From Luidia sarsii (Eukaryota > Echinodermata > Asteroidea > Paxillosida > Luidiidae): a DNA stretch of 64,000 nt. Location of the stretch: the NCBI GenBank assembly GCA_949987565.1, contig OX465113.1:5430547-5494546 (forward strand), given 5' to 3'. Made by a program: the position numbers and the translations under genes. The notes under the pieces are model-generated. The model was given only the letters and a program-made list of their open reading frames with translations. It ran no database searches and had not been told where the DNA came from. Positions 12,015 to 23,178 of this stretch are shown one piece after another. The stretch's first letter is position 1. Each line of letters starts with the position of its first letter.

Positions 12015-12089
12015 TGTCTTACTCCAGACCTGGCCCGGCCAAAACAGAAACCTTTGCAGCTTGACTCCAGTACCAAATCAAACAAGTAA
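12015..12089 (+). CDS. Possible alternative last exon of ZRANB2
   Basis: A strong acceptor (ttctttttgtag) precedes a stretch that is open in one frame, CLTPDLARPKQKPLQLDSST then KSNK and TAA. A donor-like aagtaagc overlaps the stop. The phase would fit splicing from a weak GT near 10873 inside the ZRANB2 final exon, replacing its last residues. Human ZRANB2 has C-terminal splice forms, but I see no sequence match to them. It may instead be a spliced 3'UTR exon or chance. Confidence 0.25.
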   Translation, partial: CLTPDLARPKQKPLQLDSSTKSNK

Positions 12090-12822
12090 GCTTTGTCTGT
12101 AACTGCTTTTCTCCATCTGTGCATGAATCACTTTTCGGCACCCGTGTTTATCAAATGAAAGTGGTCGCCATCTTGGTCTTACACCCCGACTCGTTGCATT
12201 AAGTGATAGCCTCTGAGGTGAGACGCCGGCCTAAAAGTAAAACCAAAGCTTTATATCTCTAGGGACATGTGGATCGGTGTCGTCAAATAAAAAAAGGGAG
12301 ATTCGTAAATGATTGAGCATTTTTCCAGTGAAATCCTCTTTTATATGAACTTAATTCTTTGATACAAATAAGAGGAATGCAATCTGTACTGCGGTGCCTG
12401 CCTTATGTTAGTTTAGAAGTTTTCAGAATAAAACCCATTTCTCTAGAATTCTTTTTTTTTGTCAGTAATTAGTTGTGAACAGATCTTTGTGGTTTTGAAA
12501 AATTGTACGATTTGTCCCATGCTTTGTTTGGCGTCATGGGAATCTCATTTGAAACCAAATTTTGAAGGGAAAAAATCGTCCAAGCCTGTACAGATGTATT
12601 GGAGTTACAGTCAAGCTCCGCAGCCAGGAAAACAAAAACCTACTCAACAAATGCTTACTGTAGCTATTTAAACAATCTGTTATCTTTATTTTTATATGTA
12701 ATATTCTCCTTTTAATGGTGAGTTAATGTTTGACAACGTATTATAAGTTGTCGGATATAAAAGTACTGCTGTCTCGATGCCTTGAGGTAAAACTAAATAT
12801 CGACAATAGTTTTGTTGGAGGT

Positions 12823-12975
12823 GTAATAGATTGTTGCACCGGCAGCCATCTTTGGGGCCTTCTAGTGTTATTAAAATTCAGTCACAATGCAGATACAAAG
12901 AGTGCACTCTTGCCTATCCAAGAGGAACAAAGACTAGGCCCCAAAGATGGCCGCCGGTGCAACCGATCTATTGCT
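12823..12975. mobile_element. MITE with ~40-bp terminal inverted repeats
   Basis: The left arm reads gtaatagattgttgcaccgg, cagccatctttggggcc; the right arm mirrors it (ggccccaaagatggccgc, cggtgcaaccgatctattgc). The interior is short, with no coding capacity. Confidence 0.75.
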
Positions 12976-14100
12976 TCTGAGTGGTACCCCTGCCCCAGCA
13001 AAGAAAGTTGACTCTGATTTTTGAAAGGCCACCCGCCTAAGGGCCGAATAGCTCAGCTACATGTAGTAGAGTGCTGGTACATAAGACAAGAGGATCACTG
13101 TTTCTTTGCATGAACTGATGGAGAAGTCCCAGTCAGTTTGCTCTCCGCTGCTGAAACGAGTTTTGAAGTGATAAACAGGAGCTGGGAAAAATCCCCAGCA
13201 AACGAGACTTAATCTGTACCCCCAAAAATAATGTACAATAATTTAGTTCATTTATTTGTTATGCTTCTGACTGGCACCCCTACCCTTGTAAAGACTAGTG
13301 GACTATTTAGGGAGGCTGCCATCTAAGGGCAGAATAGCTCAGATGGTAAGAGCACTGGTACGCAAAACCAGAGGTCTTGGGTTCAAGTCCCAGTCCAGTC
13401 AAAGTTTTATTTGCCATTTTTTCAGTTTGTTTATTTTTTAAGTTATATTTCCACTTGTGTAAGAACATGTCGTCGAGGCATTTCACAAACAAGTTCCAAC
13501 TCTTTGAGGTTGAAGTGGTTCTATGCATTCGAATGGTCCCCATATTCCCCAATATGCCCAATTTGTCCATCCCTTTAAAACTACTTCTGAAGGGGGTTTT
13601 TCCCTACAAAATCCATCCCCTACAAAGTTTAACTTTGGGCCAAGATGGTTTCTGAAGCTATCATCGATAAACAATAACCTTCCCCCCTCAGTAAAAATGG
13701 ACAAGTGGTGAATGCTGTGGTTTTGTAGCCAATGAGATTTTGTAGCCAATGAGCCAATTTAAAAAGCTTTAAAAAAAAATTAAAAAGCTTTTAATGAATG
13801 CTTCACTGCATTTCCTCATTTTCTATTTTCTGGTTAATTTTTTTTATTCAGGGGAGAGAAAGTCAATATTTTGCCCTTGGTATTTGTGTCATGTGAAGTT
13901 TTTGGTTTTTTGGGAATCGGATTTGTTTGTTCGGGGGGAGAGGGGGTGTTGATTTTTATCCAGAATGTGATTTCGTTCAAAGAATCCCCCGTCGAATGTG
14001 GCCTGTGACTTAACAACACCCCACTTCTACTCAGTGCACTATTGCTGCCACTCTTTTTTCTTGTACAGTGTCTACTTACTGGCGCTATCGATTGTCAATG
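12976..14100 (+). mobile_element. Spacer carrying two SINE-B copies (13037-13145 and 13327-13460)
   Basis: The second copy is well preserved: tagctcagatggtaagagc (A box/D-arm), an anticodon-like hairpin CTGGT..ACCAG, ggttcaagtccc (B box), then agttttatttgcc. The first copy keeps gaatagctcagctac and the later cccagtcagtttg. The rest (13470-14100) shows no gene I can support. Confidence 0.65.
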
Positions 14101-15882
14101 GATGGTTGTATTTTTAGTGGACCTGTAATGCTTTCTGTCTAATAAAAGCCAAACACCTTGGGTGGAATCAGTTCCTATCACCAAGACTGTGGTAGTCGGT
14201 TCATTGCTTGATTTCTTGAGCTGTCCAGACCCGTCCTCATGTTCCCACATCCTAGTTGACCTTTCAGTTGTGATCTCTCCAGATTGAGATGTCAGCAATA
14301 CAACTCGCACATAGAGAAAAGAGACAAACACACTAATCATCGGAAGCCAGTCCACAATTAATCAATTCCATAGAGCTACGGTACATGTATTCCTGTGAGG
14401 ACCCACACTCTTTCTGATGTGTAAGTCCTACATGTACATACAGTACTCTGTTTTGCCTGATGGCCTGACTTGAACAAACAAACAACAGGTAGCATGGGCA
14501 GGATTTAAACCCATGATTCCTGCAGTAGTGCAGATTTCTTTCAATTACATTTATTTCAATGCTGCATAATGGACTGTACATAGTGATTTGAAGTACAGTA
14601 CATACATGTAGTTGATATTATCACACACAAAACCTAAGTTACAAGATGGCAGCATCTAGGTCCGGCGTGAAGCACAAGCTTTTGTTGCCAGCCTATGGGC
14701 AATCACTGGTATAAGGGTGTTATTGCCACATTGTTTAAGTATGCAGTTCAAGGCCCAAAACAACATTGGGAAGATAGGAAAACATCAATGTCTACAGATT
14801 CCCTAAGTTACACAGTAGATGGTCTTCACTCAAACATCGACCAATAGTTAATTACTCGCGAGTAATAAACTAGTTCTTACACCACAAAACCGTGACTTTT
14901 TTTGTCGTTTTCTACCTTGTCAGATTACCATTTGAGTTAAACCTTCACAGGATTTCTTTTTTTGTAATGTTCCATGGTTTAACACAAACTGCGGCAATCT
15001 TTTGACCTTCACCAATGTTGTATAGGGCCTTTAAGAGATGTTTCTAGACCACTGGCTTCATAGTGGATTCTAAACTTGTGTAGTGGCCGAGCTACAGTCA
15101 ATCATAGATACATTCTAATGTTCTGATGGGCAATCCTTGGCTATTTCGATAAATTGCTTACAATTTCCCAGTCACTGTACCTTTCCTTTGAACATTACAT
15201 GAATGCAAGCTGTAGATGTTACTTTCCTTCCATTCTTTTTATTAGAAAAAAGTTTCAGAAAAACATACTTAGTAGTAAAACAAATGTGTTGGAAAGTGCT
15301 TACTGATTAAAAAGACCTGAAATGTACAAACATGAACAACGTACAGGGTCTGAAGTTCCTATCCTTGCTGGACCCCAAAGGCACAAAGTATACATGTATA
15401 ATGTACATTTTACAGAAGATAGAAAAATATAGAGGAAAAGCATTGCAGACTGTGTACAAACCAAATGACCTGAATTATGGCTCAAAAAGCTGAGGGACAT
15501 GGCAATTGGATGCCTACCCAGGACCGTACTCAGTGGCTGAATGAAAACCAAGAATACAGAAGATATGAAAAATCCACTAACAATTCTATTGCTACTTGGC
15601 AATACATACATGTACATGTATATACTGTATATACATTTCCATTTTCCAACAAAAGTCACACACAATACATTATAGTATCAAAACACCAAGTGATAAACAA
15701 AAATATTGCAAACTGCTTACTGACAAAGAAACCAAAATGCAAATCTCAAAAATTATTGGGCTAGTACTTAAAAAACGAACCAGAATCAGTTTAAATGAAG
15801 CACAAGGTTTCTTAGCTACATCTAAATCAAGTATGGTTAATTACTAGTTGGTCTTATAAGTGCTATCCACCCAGTATTATTA
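14101..15882. other. Repeat-rich spacer between ZRANB2 and the acid phosphatase gene
   Basis: It holds an inverted, degraded SINE-A head near 14445-14525 (ggatttaaacccatgattcc). It also holds a TIR element at about 14750-15032 (starts ggcccaaaacaacattggga, ends ccaatgttgtatagggcc) and a left-arm word set at 15705-15760 (caaactgcttactgacaaag, accaaaatgcaaatctc) shared with the palindromes at 27486, 55510 and 61389. No coding exon recognised. Confidence 0.55.
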
Positions 15883-16325
15883 AGACGCGTCCGCACTGGA
15901 CTTAAAATGGGTAAATTAACCGAGCAAATGGGTAAATTGACCATTTTAAGTCCAGTGCGGACAGCCCAGGAAGTTTTCCTCCCAGGTAACTTACCCGACT
16001 CCAGTGGGTAATTTAACCGACCAACTTCTGCCCGGTTAAATTGACCAGGTCAGTTTAACCGAGTCAATAAGTCCAATCCGGACACGACGTCTCGGTAAAC
16101 GACTCGGTAAAAAACCACATCCGGCGCCCCGCACGTTACGTTACTGTATGCAAGACTCGTGCGGGCGCAGGGTAACAACGTGTTTGTGTACCTACAGTAC
16201 ATGCACAAGTACATGAGTCGGTTATTTTTACCGATCGTCTCGGTTAGTTTACCCGAGTCGAAAAGTCCAAGTGCGGAATGTTACCCACGGGCTCGGTAAA
16301 AAATAAGTCCAGTGCGGACACGGCT
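15883..16325. mobile_element. PIF/Harbinger-like MITE with TTA target duplication
   Basis: The left end agacgcgtccgcactggact is mirrored by agtccagtgcggacacggct; TTA flanks both ends (15880-15882 and 16326-16328). Internal subterminal copies of ttttaagtccagtgcggaca and many ggtaaattgacc / ggttaaattgacc words are present. A shorter relative lies at 32635-32905. Three-bp TTA/TAA duplications are characteristic of PIF/Harbinger elements. Confidence 0.8.
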
Positions 16326-16965
16326 TTAGTCTACTTGCAGACTCAGTAGTTATTCACTACATTACGGTACAATTTGTGGGGAAGGGGCATTTCTGTCCCA
16401 AAAGGACTCTTATTCGACAAAAAGTAAGGACTGCAACAAAAAAGAAACGGAATGGCAGGATGAAAACCAAGAAGGAAGAGTACTATTTGTTTACGTATTT
16501 CATATATGTACTGTACTTTTGCATAAATCGCAGCTATAAATACCATAAATACCACCTTTTTGCATTAAAAAGGCTTGAGCTTTAATATAAAATACTTGTT
16601 ACTTAAAGTTAAAAGTACTAAAAAGTTAAAACTAAATTCCATACAGACAAAATGTCCAATTAATAGTTCAAACACCTATTTTTTGGCAACTTGATAGTGC
16701 CTTAAAAATAAAAAATGAATTGTTCTCTGCTCATGCAAAACCAAAATATGTGTTCAGGAGGAAAGAAATATTCAATCCTGTGTAGAGCAAAAATGGAGAA
16801 GAATCAACAACCTTTTTTAAAATTGCTTTGAAATAGGCTCATCTACATGTATACAATTGAAAATAAAAATTGCAATGCATTCTTTAAAATAAAAAGACTA
16901 ATAAGATGGGTCTACAGGTTGTCAGTTATCAATCCAGGCAGGAGTGAGTTCACAATGGAAAGTTG

Positions 16966-17055
16966 GCAGGGACACCATGTAAGTTTGTATACAAACTTTT
17001 TGTATAAAACTCCATGTTTCAGGCAGTATGTACTCCGCCCGTCGTCGTGAGACTG
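16966..17055 (-). mobile_element. Degraded half copy of the hammerhead-like inverted-repeat family
   Basis: It retains gggacaccatgtaag and, 50 bp on, ggcagtatgtactccgccc followed by gtcgtcgtgag, the centre motif of the family in inverse orientation. The stretch from 16329 to 16965 is AT-rich with no gene seen. Confidence 0.5.
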
Positions 17056-17207
17056 GGTGATTTCCCAATCAGACTCGTTCAGAAGCCATTAGGAAGCGCT
17101 ATGCAAATTTGTATGGAGACTACCCGACACCATTAAGAAGCGAAATGTAACCTTGTATGGAGACTATCCGACACCATAGGAAGTGCAATGTAGCCCTTGT
17201 ATGGAGA

Positions 17208-20200
17208 CTAGTGTCGGGGTTGAATGGTGGCTCTGTAGATGTCCGTGCCTTTCAGTGCGTCGGCAAAGACCAGCGTCATGTTCTCGGGCCGGGCCTGCAC
17301 ATAGGCATAGCCACCCATGCTGGCCTCATCCGAGAAGTGGTACCTGAGGGTGTAGGGTGGTACGCTGTCTGCATGCTCCATGGATGGGTTGATAAGGTGC
17401 CCCGCACCGCTCACAAAGTACTCCACGGTTGAGTTTTCCTCTCTCAGGTGCTACAACCATAAAAACAACGTCAGATTTTCTGTTGAATTCAATGAGCGTT
17501 TGCCCTAATCTGGTATGTAGTTAGCACACTGTGCTCATCAGTGCTTGCTCAACTGTCTCGCCATTCCTGAAGGTGAGACTATTTCACTGAGGGTTTGCCC
17601 TACTTGACATGCAGTTGGCATTGACGGCTCGGTGCTTTGCCTGACTGCCAGCTTGCTCTGCTTTGCAGAGAGCACTCTACATGTATGCTCAGTGCTTTGC
17701 CTATTAGCCTAGTAGCCAATGAGGGTTTGCCCAAGCTTGATGTGCAGTTGGTATGGCTTGCTCTGCTCTGCCAAACTGCCTGATGATATGTGGGAGTGAG
17801 AATATCAATGTCAATGTGTAGAGAGAGCACACTATGCTCGGTGCTTTGCCTAATAGCCTGGTGATTTGGTTGACATGTAGTTGGCACTGCATGTAATTCA
17901 ATGAGGGTTTGCCCATGCTTGACATGTAGTTGGCAATGCATGCTCAGTGCTTTGCCTAATAGCCTGGTGATTTGGTTTACGTGTAGTTGGCACTGCATGT
18001 AATTCAATGAGGGTTTGCCCATGCTTCACAGTTGGCACTGTATGCTGAGTGCTTTGCTTGTCTGCCCACTTTAAAAAAAACCACCCAAAACAGGCAACTT
18101 GGGAAAGACTAAAGCCTGAGTATAACTCCTGCTTACTTGTGCAGATGAAAAACCACTTGAACAACAAGCTAGTCAAGGTCATGTGGAGGATTTAATGTTT
18201 TATTTTTTGTACTCATTGGTGCATTCCTGACCTTGACGTCTGAATGTCGTAGAGCAAGGTGTATCAATCCTTATCACAGGATACCTACTCATTTACAGAG
18301 CCAGACAATTCGATCCTAGCAGGATCTTTCTCAAAGGCAAAATCACCATTCATATCCACTGATCCAACTCCCTTCCCATTTTTATAGTCAGTGGAATGTC
18401 GCTATAACGAACATCCTAGGAGCCATTTGTTTGGTATAGCGGTCTTTTAGTATAGCACTTGCGGCCACATATTTTGTACACAAAAATCGGGAGCCAAAGG
18501 GCATGTTCGTTATAGCCAAATGTTCAGTATACCGGTGTTTATTATACCGACACTCCACTATAGATGTAAATAACTACCGGTACGTATTAGTTGACAACCC
18601 CGCTACATGAGACCAGGAATTAACCAAAGTGACGGCACCTTTTTAAATTGTATTTTCAAACCAGAGGAAAGGCACCCGTGACCCGACTGAAACAAAATTG
18701 TATAACATTTCAATCAAAGCACAATTTTCAACAGTGTCAACTGTTTGAGTGCTCAAATGGCAAGGGGAAATGTCTTCATGCCTACAACTGTTAAAGTTGA
18801 ATCCAAATTGTCCGTACAAAATTGCCTTGGGCACCAAACGTCTCAGGAGATGGAGTAATGGTGTACTGGCCTTACCTGTAGGTTGTGGTCATGACCGCTG
18901 AAATACGCGTTGACCCGGTACTTGATGAGCATTGGCCGGAGTCTGTCCACAAGGCACTTAGTTGGTCCGTGCTCAGCCACTGACCACACTGGGTAGTGAC
19001 CGGCGACTATCACGTACTCGGCACTATTGCAGCAGAGAGGAGCCCAGTAAGAAAAATCAAGTTGTTCAGTGCAAACTGCTATGGAACGACAGGAATTCTA
19101 TATCAATGGCCCAATTACGTGTCATAAATTCCAAGACATCAAGGGCTGACTTCTAATCGTTCGGACTGGTTAACTTGACCAACCCCAAAGCAATATGTAG
19201 CATGAAAAACACATAGTTTGATGAAAGTTGCAACATGATTTGCCAGTTTAGGGGAAGCAAATTGCGATTAGTGGGACCTTTACTGTGGCTGGCTGAGGAA
19301 TAGTGCAATGCCTCGGAAGACAGCATGTAGGCATGTCCTGAAGCCAACGGTCACCAGATAGACAGTGGAAATCCTCCCACTGCCTTCACCACAAAAAGAG
19401 AGATACCAAGATAGACAGACACAGAAAGAGAGACAGGGAGAGGGAGAGAGATAGAGAGACAGTGATAGACACATAGAAGAGACAAAGGGATGGAGAGGGA
19501 GAGGGATACAGAGACAGTGAGACACACAGAAGATAGAGACAGAGGGATGGAGAGGGAGAGAGATAGAGACAGTGAAAGAGACAGAGGGGTGGAGAGGGAG
19601 AGAGATAGAGACACAGTGAGAGAGACAGAGAAGAGAGAGGGATGGAGAGGGAGAGAGATAGAGACAGTGAAAGAGACAGAGGGGTGGAGAGGGAGAGAGA
19701 TAGAGACACAGTGAGAGAGACAGAGAAGAGAGAGGGATGGAGAGGGAGAGAGATAGAGACAGTGAAAGAGACAGAGGGGTGGAGAGGGAGAGAGATAGAG
19801 AAGAGAGAGGGATGGAGAGGGAGAGAGACAGGTAGAGATAGAGAGAGAGACAGTGAGAGAGCCACACGGAAATGAGAGACAGAGGTACAGAGAGGGAGAG
19901 ACAGAGAGGTGGGCAACACTGGACTTACTCAGTAGTCAGCTGTAGCTGCTTCTCTAGCCAGCGCCAGTGGGCTTCAGCCGCCCCTTTGTCCAGTGGTCCC
20001 CTCAGCTCCTCTTCGGTGCTGAACTCATCCAGAATGCCACAGAGCACCACAGTGTCTACCATGACTATGACGACGGTAGTCTTGGTGCCCGGAATGGTGC
20101 GCTTCACCACGTAGTAGAGCGAGGGGAAATTCCTACACAGTACCACATTATACAAAAATATGTTAACGACTATTTTGCGAGGGCACCTTCAAAGTGCTTC

Positions 20201-22378
20201 ATTGTCGAGTCTTTGAGTGTGAATGCTTGAGGAAGATACTTCAATGGATGATTACCATCGTGATCCTGGTGATATCTTGGAGTATTCCATCTCTGCTGTG
20301 ATGTTCCCCCGCCAGTCGTGATTCCCAGCAACGACGTACCACGGCGTCTGCAGCGACGGCGCTGTAAATACACTCTCAAATGTCTCCTGTGATCAAGAAC
20401 AGGGAGAATGTCGGCAAACCTTTGGGAAGGAAATCTCAAGAGAGGAGAGAAAGGGAGGGGAGGGAAAGAGGGAAAGAGAGGGTGTAAAGAGGATCGAGGA
20501 GAAAGGAGAGGAAGAGAGGAGAGGAGAGAAAAGCCCTTTTAACACTACAGAGCCAATCCCAAAAAAAATCCTGCGGATTTTTTACCCCACCAATATCCCT
20601 GCAACCGTTCACACTGGAGCCATTTGGTAACTCCCGGGGACACTACTTCTTGGTATTATGCACGGTCGTTTCACTCTGGCAATCAAACCCAGGGGAATGG
20701 AATGAGTAAACAGAAGGAAAGGAGCGAAAAATGAGGAAAGGAGCGATGAAGAGAGGGAAAGAGAGGACATTGGAGAAGAGGAGAAAAAGGGGGAAGAGAG
20801 GAGATGAGAGAGGAAAGAAAGAGAGGGGAGAAGTTGGGAGGAGAGCAGAGAGGAGTAACGGGGGAAGGAAAAGGAGAAAGAGAAGTAGGTGGGAAATGTG
20901 GGGGAGAGGGAGGAGAAGAAGAAAGGAGATGCAGAGAGAGAATGAAGGGACTTTCTGCCTACTTACATTGAATCTCTTATCATGGACATCTGTCTGGATG
21001 CCAAAGAAGTAGAAGTTGTCACCGAGTGCCAGGACAAAGGTGGAGTTGATCTCCTTGGCAATGTTGCCCATGCGCTGGGCACAGAGGACCTCCCCTTTGG
21101 TGTTGAATGGCCAGAGCGACTGCCCACCCCAGTCACCAAGGACCAGGAAGGATAGAACCCCACCTGAAACGTAACCAAAAATAAAAAGGAAGTGAACGGG
21201 GCAACAGTTGCAAAATGCAGCCGATCCAACGACCGACTCTGCGTGATTAGTTAATTGCAAATTCAGTAAGTGTAAACTGGAGTGCGGAGTAGTCTGCGGA
21301 AGTGTGCGCGCGCTTGCACGCATTGATCACTACGACTGTTTCCTGAACAGCAGTGCAAAGCAACGTCCGGGACATTGCACCGCGTGTGCACACACTTCCG
21401 CAGACCACTCCGCACCCGGACCTGGTGAAGACATCCAGTTTTCAAATCCAAGATGGCCACCCCAACTCGGGTCGTCGACCCATTCTCAGTCAACTGAGGG
21501 GAATTTCCTCCCTTTTCCCAAACGTGAGTAAAACAAAATGACCAGTATTGGAATCTGTAATTCTCACTGAATCCTCAATGGGCGCGTGGAACGGTTTCAC
21601 GGGTGTTTTGGGGGGTAAATCTGGGGATTTCGGTCTGGGGTATTTTTCAAAGATGACATTACAGAGATTTCAGACGATGCAGGAGCATATGCATCTAGCC
21701 ATGATCCTTGGACCCTACAGGCTACAGTCACCCGTCCCTCAAAATTTCAAAATTCGATAAAAAAAGGGTGACTATTATTTTACTGTACCCTAATTCTGAT
21801 TGGCCAACTTTTGTTGCATCATGCCGGCCTTCTTGCTCTAAACGTTATTTTGCCGGAGGAGGAAGAAGGCCGACATAATGTTTCATATGAAAGAAAAAAT
21901 TGCCATTCATACTCACACTCACATTATTAATTATTTACACTGAGTGTGAGTGTACTGTGTGAGAGACTGGATTACTGAATACTGGTGGTACCGAGAAATA
22001 CGTGCCCTGTTTTCGTGTCCAGTCAATCTAGTTGCGGTAACCGTAACCCTCATCCTTCGGGAGGATGAGGGTTACGGTTACCGCAACTACAGTCAACCAT
22101 GATGTATGTTGCTAGTGTTACTGTCTGTAGTGTTACTAATACTGTGTTACTAGTAGTGAGTAGTAGTACTATTAAGTATTATTATTTAGTAATAATATTA
22201 GTATTACTAGTATTACTAATTAGATTACTTAGTTGCGGAAGTTTCTTTGTTTTTCTTTCAATTCAATATTAAATTATTATCAATAATTCCTGTCAAAATG
22301 CCTACCTTGCGTCGATTTTGCCCCGATTCGTACCACTGCAAACACTACTAACGCGAAAAATGTAAAAATAGACTTCAT
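17208..22378 (-). CDS. ACP5: Tartrate-resistant (purple) acid phosphatase, complete
   Basis: Six coding exons on the minus strand: 22306-22378, 20967-21163, 20256-20386, 19929-20132, 18876-19023 and 17208-17450. All have AG/GT borders and consistent phase, giving 331 residues plus stop; human ACP5 is 325. It starts with a signal peptide ([20 protein letters not shown]), so the enzyme is probably secreted or lysosomal. The dinuclear-metal ligand motifs appear in order: GDWGG (exon 2), LGDNFYFFG (exon 2), AGNHDW (exon 3), VAGHYPVWS and SGHDHNLQ (exon 5). Between them ETFESVF, YSKIS..RWNFPS and VDTVVLCG match the vertebrate enzyme. It hydrolyses phosphomonoesters at acid pH with an Fe-containing centre. 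Introns contain GA-rich tandem repeats (19390-19915; 20430-20945), SINE fragments and a pogo-like MITE. Confidence 0.95.
17490..18060 (-). repeat. Clustered copies of a SINE-A body in an ACP5 intron
   Basis: At least four copies of a ~110-bp module occur: gagggtttgcccatgcttga, catgtagttggcactgca, then gctcagtgctttgcctaata. This module is the inverse of the body following the tRNA-like head at 27727. Their head-to-tail spacing suggests local tandem amplification of a SINE tail. Confidence 0.65.
18389..18559. mobile_element. Tc1/mariner-pogo-like MITE, second copy
   Basis: It starts cagtggaatgtcgctataac and ends near ccgacactccacta. Internal gggcatgttcgttatagcc matches the copy at 5209-5390 closely. 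Confidence 0.7.
19390..19915. repeat. GA-rich tandem repeat with ~95-bp higher-order period (ACP5 intron)
   Basis: Purine-rich gagagggagagagatagaga units recur. A longer block beginning gggatggagagggagagaga repeats at about 19544, 19639 and 19734. The long open frames here in several registers (MERERDRD; minus strand SLSLSLS) are artefacts of the repeat. Confidence 0.85.
20430..20945. repeat. GA-rich low-complexity sequence (ACP5 intron 2)
   Basis: Imperfect gagaggaaagagg runs occur at 20430-20535 and 20716-20945, separated by ordinary sequence. No coding signal. Confidence 0.75.
21272..21419. mobile_element. Foldback element in ACP5 intron 1
   Basis: The left arm gtgcggagtagtctgcggaa, gtgtgcgcgcg is mirrored by cgcgtgtgcacacacttccg, cagaccactccgcac. 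The short interior has no coding capacity. Confidence 0.7.
22030..22089. repeat. Near-perfect ~60-bp palindrome in ACP5 intron 1
   Basis: gttgcggtaaccgtaaccct, catcct is followed by a tiny loop and the exact complement (aggatg, agggttacggttaccgcaac). It would extrude as a long stem. It may be the core of a decayed foldback transposon. Confidence 0.75.
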
Positions 22379-23178
22379 ATTGGTGACTAGAAAGGCCAAA
22401 AAGTAGCCCCAAACGGAGAGAATTAACGTAGATTCTCGGTGTTTTGACAGTGACACTGGTGCATATTTTTTGGCGTACGGGTCAAAGTCAGTCAATGACA
22501 CATGACTGTCACGTGATTAGTTTCAGACATGATCCTAGTGTTCGTAACGGGTAAAATCATACAACCTCTTAGCACCAGACTACTTGCTTTTAATGTCACA
22601 TGATACGAACGTGATAGTCTCACGTGCTGTGATTCAGTGCAGTAGGTATCTAGATAGACTGTTGTTACTGTAGTGTAGGATACAGTATCTCGCTATCACA
22701 GTTTTCAGACAGTACCAGTACCACTAGCAGTAGCACTACTGACAATACAGTAGTCAGTACCACACCACTCAGTACCGACGGTGACAGTGGCAGTACAACT
22801 TACCAATGCCAGCAATAATTTATAGGCAGTACCATCAATCTATGTTACTTGTTAGTTAAGTAGTTTGGGTTATTTTTTCCTATATGATTTAGGATAGATG
22901 GGTTTGTGGAGACACCATGTAAATTCTCTTTTGTGAGTAAGTGTGGTTCTGAAAAGAACCGGAGGAACTCGACGTTTTGATCAGTGTACTCTGCTCGTCT
23001 TCAGGAGACTGCTGGATTCCAACTGAGAGTTGGGCTTATGTATGATGTAGTAATTAAATTAGTCAGAGTAATTGGACCCGACAAGTCACCCTTTTTTTTA
23101 ATCAAAATTTGAAATTTTGATAAAAAAAGGGTGACTACTCGGACTATTATTAATATTATTTGTATTAATTTAGTAAGC
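22379..23178. other. Spacer upstream of ACP5 with a half copy of the hammerhead-like family
   Basis: The first ~500 bp probably include the ACP5 promoter, but no element is clear; triplet-rich acagtagtcagtacc runs lie around 22680-22800. At 22912-23012 lies a half element: gagacaccatgtaaattctc, then aagaaccggaggaactcgac and the inverse of the CTGAAGA centre. At 23060-23145 a small inverted repeat gtcaccctttttttaat / aaaaaaagggtgac occurs. Confidence 0.5.

Noticed and set aside
13327..13400. Functional tRNA gene with a GCA-like anticodon
   Set aside because: The acceptor stem does not pair and the downstream body matches SINE-B copies elsewhere.
19280..19919. Ser/Leu-rich and Arg/Glu-rich ORFs
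   Set aside because: GA-rich tandem repeat within an ACP5 intron; reading frames arise from low complexity.
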